Below, piece by piece: positions 11,548 to 21,958 of a stretch of DNA of 64,000 nt (positions within the stretch are counted from its first letter, which is position 1; each line of letters begins with the position of its first letter). This DNA comes from Bemisia tabaci (Eukaryota; Arthropoda; Insecta; Hemiptera; Aleyrodidae), in assembly GCF_918797505.1 (NCBI RefSeq), contig NC_092801.1, positions 39,548,517 to 39,612,516 on the forward strand, written 5' to 3'. The notes beneath the pieces were generated by a model. It worked only from the letters and a program-made list of their open reading frames with translations. It was not told the origin of the DNA and did not search any database. The position numbers and the translations under genes are program-made.

Positions 11548-12109
11548 GCACCTAATTCGTGAACTTAACCAGTTCGTCCGAAACTTTTTTGTCCGATAAA
11601 TTAGTTGGTCCAAATGCAAATGTTGTCAAATTTACATTCGTCCATTAAAATGATTGAATCTCTCAGTTTAAAAACGACTCAGAAAAATGAAATTAGTCAA
11701 AAGACGATATCGAAGAACCGCGCAACGGATAGACAAGGAATGATCCTACGCAAAAAAAATGACCATCGTAAAAAACCCGAGTCGAACCGATTTCGAATAC
11801 TGAAAGATTCAATTAGTTCAAGAAAACATTCAATATGATAAAATATTGCTTCCAGTGGCATTACTACGTGAATTGGAAATGTTAAAAAGTGATTCCCCTC
11901 GCAGTTACAATCAGAGATGTAACTTTTTATGGGATTTCACGAAACATTTACTTTTGAAAAAATTATACACAATTTTCCTCACTAGTCTCAGATAAGAAAA
12001 TAATTGCTGTGAAAATTCCCTTTAAATTTAAAAAAAAAAAAAAAATTCAAGATTTCCGGAAGATAAAGATCCATACATCTGTCCATATGTCTGTTTATAT
12101 ATATCTTTA
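11548..12109. other. No gene recognised
   Basis: AT-rich sequence with an A-run near 12030-12045 just upstream of the mitochondrial insertion. Nothing else identifiable. Confidence 0.4.
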
Positions 12110-12316
12110 TTGCAATTTCTAACCACTGAATTTATTAATTTTTATCATTATAATAAAATAAAAGTCAGAGTTTTTATATTTATCTCTTTATTTTTATTTA
12201 TCCTGATTATTAACATTTTAGGTTTGGTTCCTTATATTTTCTCTTGTTCTGCACATTTTGTGTTTTCTGTTAGTTTTGGATTTCCTTTTTGGTTGGCGTT
12301 TTTAATTTTGGGTTGA
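12110..12316 (+). pseudogene. Nuclear copy of mitochondrial ATP synthase subunit a (atp6 NUMT)
   Basis: The translated frame contains ISLFLFILIINILGLVPYIF and then PFWLAFLILG. These match the conserved ATP6 core N-x-x-G-L-x-P-Y-I-F and P-x-W-L-x-F...G-W that form part of the membrane proton channel. The frame is closed by TGA at 12314-12316, exactly where ATP6 has Trp after the conserved Gly; TGA is Trp in invertebrate mitochondria, so the stop exists only under the nuclear code. The piece covers roughly the middle quarter of the protein (about 230 residues in full). The sense strand is T- and G-rich rather than A- and C-rich, unlike most insect atp6. Outer boundaries are uncertain; similarity seems to fade near 12330. 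It is not expected to be functional. Confidence 0.8.
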
Positions 12317-12330
12317 TTTAACTTATCCGG

Positions 12331-13577
12331 ATCTTATCCGGTTGATCCGGATTTCTTTATCGGAAGATATTTGACAACGTACGGAGTTTTTCCTCGATGC
12401 TACAGAACTGCTATCCGACGCACGTGAATACCAAACCACACCGAGCGAAATGCCACGCTTGCACTGTCTTGGACGCTGCATTTATCTGACGAGCTCGTTG
12501 TAGATTCCACGTTGGAAAAACAGAAATGTCCGACTAGTGGATGGACACCACACTATACATTGTCTTATCACCTGTTGAAGTCGGAAATGATCAGATTTGG
12601 AACAATCTTCAGTACGCGTGTAAATATTGAAATCGTTATTAGTTCACTCTGAAGATATTGATACTCAAACCCGACCAACATATACGAGCCCGATTTTTGA
12701 AAGTAAATACTTGGGCTTAAATCTAAGCTAAGAGTATGCGTAACGCGATAATATGATTGGATTTTTTCTATGTTCAATGATTTTGGAATGAGAGAAAAAC
12801 GAACAAGGCTTTTGGAATAACCCTTGTACCCCGAGAGTAGGGCTCCAAAACATCCGCTCTAATTTTGATTACTCATTTGATCAATTGAAGGGGAAACCGT
12901 AATTTGCGTGTCTCCTATAACCATGTTCCGTCAATTTTGTTCCCTTTTTTCAGGCAGAAAACGGCATTATGCATAAAGCTGAAGAGTATTATAAAAGTCG
13001 ATTTCGCGCTTTCAATCGTGCAATTAATGATAGGAAGAATATCAGGTTATCGGCAGTCCTTCGATGATGGACTAATATAATACCATCGATTTTCTTTGGT
13101 AAATATTATTCTTTAAAATATATCTGTGTGTCTTTTCCGTGCTTTATTTAGTTGTTGAATACCTGTTGGATAGAGACAAACGGGTTGTTAGAGTGCGGAC
13201 AATCCGTGATGAATTTGTTGATTTTTCTGTCGCAGCGTTTAAGTCTCCGAGGTGTAATTTTGGTAATTTTTTAATGAGAAATTATTCTTGAAATTTTCTA
13301 AGTTTCTATTTATTATAAATTGTATATCTTTTGGTTTTGGCATCTACAATTGTTGGCAGTTGATGAAATGCGCACATTTTAACCATAGGCGACATGATAA
13401 AAGGAAACCCACCAAAATTTCAACCCGCCTTAGAGCCAAATACAGAAGCAAGAGAAGAAACTATCAAAATTGCTGGGTACTATCCGAGGTAATTGTGATA
13501 ATTTTACTATCTCGAATTCTTTACCAAACACCGGAGCAAAACTGAAATCGATTTAACATTGTGCAATTGTGTATGTT
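12331..13577. other. No gene recognised
   Basis: 12330-12560 is GC-richer and single-copy. The remainder is AT-rich with short frames on both strands and no domain. A basic 85-residue frame at 13288-13545 has no recognisable family and I do not call it a gene. Confidence 0.4.
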
Positions 13578-13707
13578 AAAAAAGTGTGCGAGAGCTTATA
13601 AAATGTTGAATTACCCGCTCCAGCAGTTATTTTAACAATGCCAAGATGTAAAAATAACTTCTGTGACGGATAATTCAGCATTTTATAAGTTTTTGCACAC
13701 CTTTTTC
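13578..13707. repeat. O-family hairpin
   Basis: AAAAAGTGTGCGAGAGCTTA at the left is mirrored by TTTTGCACACCTTTTT at the right. Inner arms carry TAAAATGTTGAATTA and TAATTCAGCATTTTA. A second copy is at 51949. Confidence 0.6.
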
Positions 13708-14160
13708 ACATCCACAACGTTAATTCAACTTCACATTTTCTTGATGAAACTGCCTCTCATTACGTCATTGATAATTAATATGAGACTAGCTAGAGCATTT
13801 TGTGCTTTTCGTATGATTTTTTTCAATTATCAAAAAAAATGTGTCAATGCTGAATATTTTGAAGTTGCGACCGATCGTTTTTCACACAGCAGCTATATGC
13901 AAAATTTTCCTGGTGAGTCTCGTTTTGAGATCCAACTCGAGGTGTACACGCCTCAAAAAGGACCACTGACCACCGTATGAGACAAGTTATTGCTCCTTGA
14001 CTTGTCTCACCCATCTTATCCTTAACTGCTCGGCGCAGACCAATAATTGTTGTTCCTAAGTTTATTGTAAAATAATGATCTCATGCTCAACAACTATCAA
14101 CTACCTATATCGACCGGTCCAACGTTAGTTCCAGGAGCATTGCACGCACGCCTCCCTCTA

Positions 14161-14630
14161 CCGTGCTAAGTAAAAACGCCGTATGAACACTTGAATGTTG
14201 CTAAATCCTCCCAGAAAATATTTATTTTTAAAGAAAGTTGTGAATAGTTTTCCTTAAAATTCTCAAGCCTTTTACATCAACACTGGAGAAGTCTCTTGGA
14301 TCGAGAGTCCAGACTCTCAATAACATTGACAAGAAAAAATACTCTTGATTCAATCAGATTTTTCCTCGGATCGAAGAGCCGAGCCTCTTGATTTCAGCGG
14401 ATTTCCTTTTGATTCAAGAAAAAAATCCGATTGAATTGAGAGTATTTTTTCTTGTCAATTTTATTGAGAGTCTGGACTCTAGATCCAAGCGACTTTTTTT
14501 CCAGTGATATTACGGACGAAATCCTCTGAAAAATGAGGAGAGAAATATTTACAAAAAGGGAAAATTCGCAATTTGTCGAAGGAAATTTGGCAACGCCTGA
14601 CGACTCATACGGCGTTTTGTCCGTAGCGCG
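14161..14630. repeat. GCCG-family element interrupted by a CAC-6 MITE
   Basis: Left end CCGTGCTAAGTAAAAACGCC with ACGCCGTATGAACAC, right end CATACGGCGTTTTGTCCG. Conserved interior words are TTGCTAAATCCTCCC, AGTTGTGAATAG and GGAAATTTGGCAACGCCTGA. The MITE at 14281-14506 splits the arm, as the uninterrupted copies at 30097, 38421 and 43314 show. Confidence 0.7.
14281..14506. mobile_element. CAC-6 MITE nested in a GCCG element
   Basis: Starts CACTGGAGAAGTCTC, ends CCAGTG. The 226-bp hairpin carries AGAGTCCAGACTCT and AGAGTCTGGACTCT plus CTTGATTCAATCAGAT and its inverse. The flanking dinucleotides (AA, AT) do not match exactly. Confidence 0.8.
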
Positions 14631-15140
14631 ACAGTACTACTCTCCCCTTCGTCATAACCTTAAATGCAATGAATGCTTTCCAACTTCAAACCGTAAATTG
14701 GACCTCGTAAAATCATATTAAGATGGCGTCAACTGGAGAAAAACTGCGGTAACTTTTAACCGTTGAATGAACGATATGAGTGAAAGAGGAGTGAAGATGG
14801 AGGCTGTGCGGTTGTAAAAAGTCAGAAGCAGTCTCACTTGCGAGAGGCTACCTATTCATTAATTAAGCGCGCTAAAAGTAATTGTGCGGAATGGTTCTCT
14901 GTTCCAGCGTTTTTCACCGTTTTTCTTCCACTTCATGGGTGCGAGGATGACAGTAGTTGATTTTTCAACCGTGACTTCATTTCAAGCATTCTTCATTGAA
15001 AAAAAGTACTGATTAAGTGCACTAAAGTGTTACAAAAAGTACCAAAAGTTCTGGCTAGTTTCATATTTATTTTTGTTTTATTCCTAAGGACAAACTCTTT
15101 AACTAGCCAAGGTGGACTCTTTAACTAGTTATTTTGTGCG

Positions 15141-15430
15141 CCTTCAATCTTGTAGGAGACTGTGCAACGCCTCTGACGCGAAATAGTTGCTTAAAGCGTT
15201 GCGGCGCGGCAGGCAACCAGCGTGACACGCGCATAGGCGCCTACAAACCTAACGGAATACTTCACGCGTTGCGCAGTGCGTGAAGTATCCCGTTGGGTTT
15301 GTAGGCGCCAGTGCGCGTTATGCGCTGCTAACACGCCGCTCCGCTCTGTGTTAGGCTCTAATATTTAAACTCGCGGATTCAGCGTTTTTCAACTCATGAT
15401 TTTGAAATGTTTTTACTCTCTGCATTGATT
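15141..15430. repeat. GTAGG-family palindromic element
   Basis: The core 15233-15307 is a near-perfect palindrome of GGCGCCTACAAACCTAACGG and its inverse around GCGTTGCGCAGTGCG. Flanks on both sides match the copy at 20735-21100 in the opposite orientation, including the word TTTTCAACTCATGATTTTGA. Confidence 0.65.
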
Positions 15431-15522
15431 ATTTCCTTTTAAACTGATGAAAAAGAAATATGTACTCCTGGAAAAAATAATGTGTTTTTGGTGAATATAA
15501 TGGTGGTTCTGTGTCAAATTTA

Positions 15523-15711
15523 ATGATTTCCAAAGCATTCAAATTTATTTTTTTATGTTTTGGGCTTTTACTGTTCTGCAGCGTGGTGCAAGCGCAACCA
15601 AACGCTCAAAATTGGACGTATTTGACTCAAGGAGGTCGATGTACAAATAAGTTCAAAACAAAAAATTGCGTGCTTCTTAGTTTTTTTCCTCTTTCATTAA
15701 TTTTTGTATAG
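15523..15711 (+). CDS. Possible small secreted protein or first exon with signal peptide
   Basis: An ATG at 15523 opens a 62-residue frame. It begins MISKAFKFIFLCFGLLLF, a basic start followed by a hydrophobic core, and then CSVVQAQPNAQ, with Ala-Gln-Ala positioned for signal peptidase cleavage after about residue 24. The short mature part contains GGRCTNKFKTKNC, with two cysteines, and then turns hydrophobic before the stop. An in-frame GTG lies 12 bases upstream, but ATG is the sensible start. I do not recognise a family. The hydrophobic tail after the second cysteine may be intron read-through, so this may be the first exon of a spliced secreted peptide, though no strong donor is seen. It could also be chance. 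Confidence 0.3.
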   Translation: MISKAFKFIFLCFGLLLFCSVVQAQPNAQNWTYLTQGGRCTNKFKTKNCVLLSFFPLSLIFV

Positions 15712-16070
15712 TTTCTTTCATCACAACTACGGCTCATTTAGATTCATATCGATGTCATTGCTTGGAAAAGGTTTTAAAAATATTTACCACGTTTTAAAAA
15801 TGTAAATGTTTTTAAAATGAAGTAATCAATTTCATTAAAAAAAAAGAATGTACATTTAAGGCATATTTTACATCGGAAATTTCAAGGATAGAAATGAAAC
15901 CAAGTATTTACCAAAGACAATTTGAAAAGATAAATCAAAAGAAGAAATTAACATTTCATTTAAAATATGAGTCACGATAACAACACCTCATTCTCTCTCA
16001 ATTATCTCATTTGGATATTAACAATATAATTTTACACACGGACTAAAATATGACGCTTGAATTTGATTTT

Positions 16071-16212
16071 AGTGGACTTTACATTTGTGGACGTAACTTA
16101 GTGGACGTTTAAGTAATGGACTTAACAATAGTGTGGGCTTTAGAACTGTGGACGTAAAAATTGTGGACGAAAAGTCTGTGGACGTAAAAAAAGTGGACAT
16201 AAAGTCCGTGTA
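16071..16212. repeat. Degenerate short-period repeat (GTGGACGTAAA)
   Basis: About nine irregularly spaced copies of GTGGACGT or close variants occur in 140 bases. Together with 15712-16070 and 16213-16807, where I see nothing else, this is non-coding. Confidence 0.5.
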
Positions 16213-16807
16213 CCGTTTGAAGGCTCATATACGGCGTTCTTTTTTAGTACGGCGGAGTGGCTCGCGGTCAAAAAAGGCTGCGATTTTACAGTATATTCAG
16301 AACTGGTAACATTTTTATCAGTCATAGAGTTCCAAAAACTCCTCTTGTTTTCCCTTTTTTCTTATTCATCAGAGATTATGTTTTCTTTATATGCGTATAA
16401 AAGTGGGCGGAGCTCATACTACTTTTTCAAGCTATGGCATTTTTACAGAAATTCTTAGAAAGGGGGGATTTAATCCTTATACTCGAGGTAGGGAGGAGAC
16501 AGTTGCGAGACAATAAATCTTTCAAGTTTGTCAGGCTGTTGATGCTGTTGTCTGGAACTCATCGACTGAGAGACAGAGGGAGGCGTGACTTGATGCATAC
16601 TCCTAACAAAGAGTAAAATTATTCTCTTGATTTCAATCAATTTATTGGATAGAGAGATCCACGTAATGCCCTCAGAAACTTAAAGCCTTATTTTACATTC
16701 TTTGTGCCAAAAATATTCCGAAATATAAAATATATCATGTTCAAACTTCATTTTTCGAAAAAAACGAAACTCAAAGTTGACCGAATCGGCGAGTGAAAAA
16801 AATCTTA

Positions 16808-16963
16808 CACTGAAAAAAAGTCCCTTGGGTCTCAAAGGAGTCCGCTTAATTTAAGGGACCTATAGCTTTCGATTTGAGCAAAAATCCAATTGAATCAAGG
16901 GTAGTTTTACTGTCAAATTTTTTACGAGTCTGGACTCTGGATCCAACAGACTTCTTTCCGGTG
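16808..16963. mobile_element. CAC-6 MITE, short divergent copy
   Basis: It starts CACTGAAAAAAAGTCCCTTG and ends CTTTCCGGTG, with TA on both sides (16806-16807, 16964-16965). The inner words GAGTCTGGACTCTGGATCCA place it in CAC-6. At 156 bp it is about 70 bp shorter than its relatives. Confidence 0.7.
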
Positions 16964-17277
16964 TACAAGTTTGACACGTGACCAGTGTTGAATTTGATAA
17001 AATTTTTCTCCTACTCTAATTTGCATAATTCTAGAATTTGCGAAGGAAAATATAGCATGCAGTAGAAAATCTTGCGTCGTGAAACACACTGAAATTAGTT
17101 TACCGCTCAATTTGACTCAAGTAGACTTTGGTATTTTGTGAGCGGGAAGTTAGAGTTTACATGCTCAAAAAATCCAATCATCTCACCCATGAGTCGCAAA
17201 TCTGTATACATTGAATCTACCTAACGGATCCTACGTGAAATTTTAATGAAGAGCCACATGTTTATGATATCTCCTAC

Positions 17278-17538
17278 ATATCGACGGTGAAACTACCAAA
17301 CCACGTATCTCGTTTGCGGTGTTTAAAAATCTACGCTCGCATTTTATTTTTTTGAGGTAGACCAAATCAATATCATTCCTTGAAATTTTCACAGAATTTT
17401 CTCCGCACGAAGAGGAAAAATCACAGAAATTTTCAAGACTGGACGTTAAGTAGTTTTTCATTTAAAAAATAAAGTATGACAGGAAGTCTGCGACGTCGCA
17501 AACCGAGATACGTGGTTTGGTAGTTTCACCGTCGATAT
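17278..17538. repeat. ATCGA-family hairpin element
   Basis: ATATCGACGGTGAAACTACC at the left is mirrored by GGTAGTTTCACCGTCGATAT at the right, a near-perfect terminal inverted repeat of more than 30 bp. Inside are CCACGTATCTCG and CGAGATACGTGG. Relatives at 17808, 20044 and 60766. Confidence 0.75.
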
Positions 17539-17807
17539 TCCTTTCATATCTCCTCTAAACAAATTTTCACTGTATTATCCATACTTTTACAAAAAAAAAT
17601 GTGTCAGCCGTTCACTTTTTTCTTTAGTTAAAATAATACTTGCAAATTTAACATTTAAATCAAATAAACGAATAATATAAACTCAAATAAATGTTAATGA
17701 GTTTAACCGTCTAAGCACATTAATTTGACTGTAACTGCAATATAGGTTCCAGACATCTAAATCGTCGGTAACGTATTAAGCGTTACGGATCTCTTCGGTA
17801 ACGCGGC

Positions 17808-18144
17808 ATATCAACGGCCAAAAGGACATATTTATGCTAAAAGGAACTATGTGCATAGGGTTTGCGTGTAACATAGTTCCTTTTGGTAAACATACGTCCA
17901 AAAGGCGAAACCATGTATCTCCATTTGACGTTGCAAACTTCCTATCATGTTTTATTTTTTCTCCGTAAAACTAGTCGATGTAATTTCTAGAAAACTTCCT
18001 GGGTTTTTCTTCTCTGTTAGCAGAATATTCCGTAAAAATTTCAAGCTATAAAGCTTGCTTGTTTCTCTTCGAAAAATCAAAGAGAAGCGGAGATTTAAAT
18101 CGTCGCGATGGAGATACGTGGTTTTGCGCTTCGGCCATCGATAT
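17808..18144. repeat. ATCGA-family element with nested GGA-1 MITE
   Basis: Left end ATATCAACGGCC, right end GGCCATCGATAT. The interior shares ACCATGTATCTCC and ACTTCCTATCATG with the copy at 20044. The left arm is split at 17823 by a 76-bp GGA-1 element. Confidence 0.65.
17824..17899. mobile_element. GGA-1 MITE, 76-bp short variant
   Basis: GGACATATTTATGCTAAAAG at the left and CATACGTCC at the right, with AAAA on both sides (17820-17823, 17900-17903). It inserted into the ATCGA element and is therefore younger. The same short variant is at 44786. Confidence 0.75.
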
Positions 18145-18169
18145 GTCCCACGGCAGAGTCGGGAAGGCT

Positions 18170-18582
18170 CACTGAAAAAAAAATCTCGGTGTATATGCTA
18201 AGAAAATGGTAAAATTACCAAGAATTCAGGGTTCTATTTGATCCCAGTTTTTTCTTGGTAAAATTACCATTTATGGAATTGGTAATTTTACCGAGAAATC
18301 TCGGTAAAATTATTGACTTTCTCGGTAATTGTACTGGACCCCGGTAAAAACGCCAATATTTTTTCTCGACTGTGGTAGAATTACCAAGATAAAATGGCAA
18401 AGTTACCGGGAATTGATTACCAATAAAAGTGGTATTCTTACCTGAAAAAAACAGTGAAAATACCGGTTGTTAGGTAAGCTTGCCTGTCTGTCTTGGTAAA
18501 ATTACCAATAATTGTTAAAAAAAAGGGAGATGTAAAGATACCAACGGACCTTGGTAAAAACGCTAAGAAATTTTTTTCAGTG
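18170..18582. mobile_element. CAC-1 MITE flanked by a 28-bp direct repeat
   Basis: Starts CACTGAAAAAAAAATCTCGG and ends TTTTTTTCAGTG. The 413-bp hairpin is dense in GGTAAAATTACC words. Flanking 18142-18169 and 18583-18610 are direct copies with 26 of 28 matches (shared word CACGGCAGAGTCGGGA). The left side lacks the TN dinucleotide seen at other CAC insertions. Confidence 0.85.
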
Positions 18583-19159
18583 TATGTTCCACGGCAGAGT
18601 CGGGATGGCTGCTCGCATGCACTTGAAGTGGGTCAGGTAAATAATTTCACTTGGCCGGAGAAAGCAGCCAAGAGGCGTAAAGAGCTGTTTTGGCTTGGAC
18701 GCTTGGTCCCAGGCATGCGATTGGTCTGCTGTCGGCCTGCCCACCTCCAACAGGCGGGCCCGCGTCGACCGAGGAGGTCCGGCCAGGTGGCGCAGGTGAA
18801 AATCCACGCTCCAACTTGGACCAGTTCCCTAACCACTAATTTATGCTAATCAGCCGCCATTTTGGACGTGGATTTTGAAACTCGCAGGAATGAAAAAGAG
18901 AAACTTCGGAATGTAGAATGGCTGTAAGGATAAATCTTTCGTCCACGCGTTGTCGGATGTGGCACTGGTGCGATCTGATTACCAGGTGAAATTTGTGAGT
19001 TTTAGTCTGATTTTGCATCGATTCTCAGTGACGAAATGATTTTTAAAGCAGTAAAATATCTCGCAAGAAACTAATTTAATTACGAGGGGGATTTCTCATA
19101 CGATAAGAATTTTAGGAATTGAGCGCCGATTTTTCAACCCACGCCGCGGTTAAATTGTT
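18583..19159. other. Single-copy GC-richer stretch
   Basis: 18600-18840 is GC-rich (CCAACAGGCGGGCCCG region) with overlapping frames on both strands but no domain. No gene is called. Confidence 0.35.
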
Positions 19160-19815
19160 CACTGGAAAAAAACACATTGGATCTAGAGTCCAGACTCTTG
19201 AAAACATTGACAAGATTAAAGAAGCGAATTTTCGCGATCGAATATCATTCACCGTTGAATGATATTCGACGATTGTGCATTTTTTTTCAATGATATTCGA
19301 CTTCTTCGTTGGTCTCACCAGAGACCGTTGAAATCCATCAATTTGAAATTTCGAATTCACCTCGGGACTTGAATTCGATTTTTGAATTGATGCAATCGAT
19401 GTCAGAAACTTCATCTCTCACCAAAATTTTTGTTCTGTCATCTCTTTCTGTTGTTGTGTTTTGTCAATTCAAGTCTGGTGTTTTCGCAATTTCTGTGTTT
19501 TAGTGTTTCGTGTTTTCTTATTTTCTTCTTAATGTCATTTAGGAAAAAAATCTGAGCTCTGATTGGCTCCTGACATCACCGATCATCGGCATCACTCAGC
19601 ACTGATCAATTCGTTTGATGAATGACATTCGATCGCGAAAATTCGCTTCAAGACTCTAGATTCAGTCAGATTTAAGCTTAAATCAAAAGGAAATCCGCTC
19701 AAATTAAGAGGCTTAGTTCTTGATTTAAGCTTAAATCTGATTGAATCAAGAGTATTTTTTCTCGTCGATGTTTTCAAGAGTCTGGACTCTAGATCCAACG
19801 TGGTTTTTTCCAGTG
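19160..19815. mobile_element. CAC-6 MITE carrying another palindromic insertion
   Basis: CACTGGAAAAAAACACATTG starts it and CCAGTG ends it, with TT on both sides. Compared with intact copies, 19221-19649 is extra DNA inside the left arm. Confidence 0.8.
19221..19649. mobile_element. Unclassified inverted-repeat element nested in CAC-6
   Basis: Ends GAAGCGAATTTTCGCGATCG and its inverse (about 27 bp; AATATCATTC against GAATGACATT continues the match). 429 bp. No target duplication longer than 2 bp is evident. The interior has a 64-codon frame without a recognisable domain. No other copy in the window. Confidence 0.6.
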
Positions 19816-20043
19816 TTAAATTTGCTTTTTTCATTATTGTTTAGCAAATAAGATACTTCAGAAGAAGAAACAGAAAGTAAAACATTGGTAAAAAGACATT
19901 CAACGCATGGATTTTTTGTCCGTTTGAGGTTCAAATTTATGGCTTACGACCACTCATTTGCTTAAGCCAATCTTAAATAGAACAGCTTGTAAACAAAAAT
20001 ATCAATTGCATACCCACCTTTCTATTTGTAGCATTCAAAGCAG

Positions 20044-20306
20044 GATGTCGATGGCCAAAGTTCGAAACCGCGTATTTCCGTTTGCGACCATGCAGAATTC
20101 CTATCATGCTTCATTTTTCCTTTGGAAAACTAGTCAACGTACTTTTTTTAAAAAATTTCCTTGATTTTTCCTCTTTATAAGCAAAATACTGTGTATAAAT
20201 TTTAGATCATTAAGTTGGATTTTTCCTCTTCGAAAAATAAAATAGGAGCGGACATTTTGAGAGACCGCGATGATGATACGTGGTTTCTCATTTTGGCCAT
20301 CGATAT
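20044..20306. repeat. ATCGA-family hairpin element
   Basis: GTCGATGGCCAAAGTTCGAA at the left is mirrored by CATTTTGGCCATCGATAT. The interior shares CTTCATTTTTCC and AAAACTAGTCAA with copies at 17808 and 60766. Confidence 0.65.
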
Positions 20307-20734
20307 GTTACGCGAGTTTATGCCTCCCCATTAATGAAAAAAGAATTCCTAAATGCCACCAAGAACTATTTTTTCTTTTATCCAGAACGATGCTGCTTAT
20401 ATTCAGCTATTTTTTGGCTGAACGCAAGCATTTTTTCTCCTACTCTGGTAAAAATTGGCGATACGAGCTGCGTTTCAAAATACATAGCCACAAATCATAT
20501 AGCCGGGCTATACGAAGCTATAAAAAAGTAGACAGTCGGGCTATAGTTCCTATCGCCGGGTTTTACACTTTATCGCCATTTGCTATAAAAGGCTATAAGA
20601 AATTGTGTAGAAATTCAAGTGCTTTGGAAATCATTTATCAAGTTTGACACGGAACTACCTTAATATTTACAAAACACACATTATATTTTCCTTTAAAACA
20701 TTTTTTTTTCATCAATTAAAATGAGATGGTCCAT

Positions 20735-21100
20735 ACAGAGTGTGCAAACATTTCAAAATCATGAGTTGAAAAACGCTGACTCCGCGAGATTAAATATTAG
20801 AGCCTAACACAAAGCGGAGCGGCGACGCATTGGCGCCTACAAACCTAACAGGGATACTTCACGCATTGCGCGGCGACGCACTGGCGCCTACAAACCTAAC
20901 AGGGATACTTCTCGCATTGCGCGGCGACGCACTGGCGCCTACAAACCTAACAGGGATACTTCACGCATTGCGCAATGCGTGAAGTATCCCTGTTAGGTTT
21001 GTAGGCGCCAATGCCGCCCGCCCGCTGCGCCGCAGCGTGCCACGGCATCTGAAGCAACTATTTCACACCAGAGGTATTGAACAGTATCATAAGAAATTGA
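20735..21100. repeat. GTAGG-family element: 51-bp tandem units and perfect 76-bp palindrome
   Basis: Three 51-bp units begin at 20822, 20873 and 20924 (GCGACGCAYTGGCGCCTACA...). The last unit runs into its exact inverse: 20934-21009 is a perfect 76-bp palindrome with no spacer, centred on ATTGCGCAAT. Flanks match 15141-15430 inverted. Confidence 0.8.
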
Positions 21101-21410
21101 AGGCGCTCCAACATATTAAGAATGACAGGCATCCTTCAAAAGTGCGGAGCTTTCCTCGCAAGATAAATCAAGATACTACGGCACGAAAAGAGAGCGGTAG
21201 TCCAAAAACTAACTAAGTCCTAGTATCCGTATTCAGTAACGTTTAGCATAAACTTTATCGTCTGGCTGTTGCTTAATCGCCATCGGCTATAAAAGGCTAC
21301 AAGAAATTGTACAGCCGGCTACAGAAGCTATTGGAAATCTTACAGCCGGCTGTAGGTCTATAGTATTTTGGAACACACACTCTACTGCCAATTTTGAACA
21401 GGGTAGAGAA

Positions 21411-21958
21411 ATGGACCATTGGACAAAGTACAAAATTAAGCATTTTGATACATGTTTCATAACCAAAATTTCTCGTAAAACACAATTCGCGCATCGAAAA
21501 TTACTGAAATTAGCTCCTAACCTATTTAATGTCTCTTGACGCGTGAATTCAAACCTCCCGCTCATGAAAACTCAATGGTCTGCGTGAGTCAAATCGCACT
21601 CTAAACGCTCCAGCGCCAGTCTCTGCAATATGAAAATATAGTAGCCTCAATCGTGACGCTTTGGCTCAGCTGTAGCAAATTGTTTACATTTTGAACGGTA
21701 AAATTTGGGAAGGGAGCAGTGCTCGATTGGGAAGCCTGCCGAAACCGTTGTAAGGCGCGATTTGACTCACGTAGAGTATTGAGTTTCTTGTGACCGGGCA
21801 ATTCAAATTTCCTGTAACCAATGTAAAATTAAAAGGTTAATATCTTAGTTAGGAGTTGATTTCAGTAATTTTTAATGCAAGATTCGTGTTCTACATGAAT
21901 TTCTGGTTAAGACACGTGTATTAGAGTGCTTAAATTCGTACCTTGTCTAGTGGTCCAT
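21411..21958. mobile_element. MULE-1 MITE, copy 1
   Basis: ATGGACCATTGGACAAAGTA at the left and ACCTTGTCTAGTGGTCCAT at the right. The interior carries TTTGGCTCAGCTGTAGCAAA and GATTTGACTCACGTAGAG, as in the copies at 34704 and 52313. No clear flanking duplication. Confidence 0.65.

Noticed and set aside
20822..21009. CRISPR-like regular repeats
   Set aside because: The units are contiguous 51-bp tandem copies without distinct spacers, in eukaryotic DNA.
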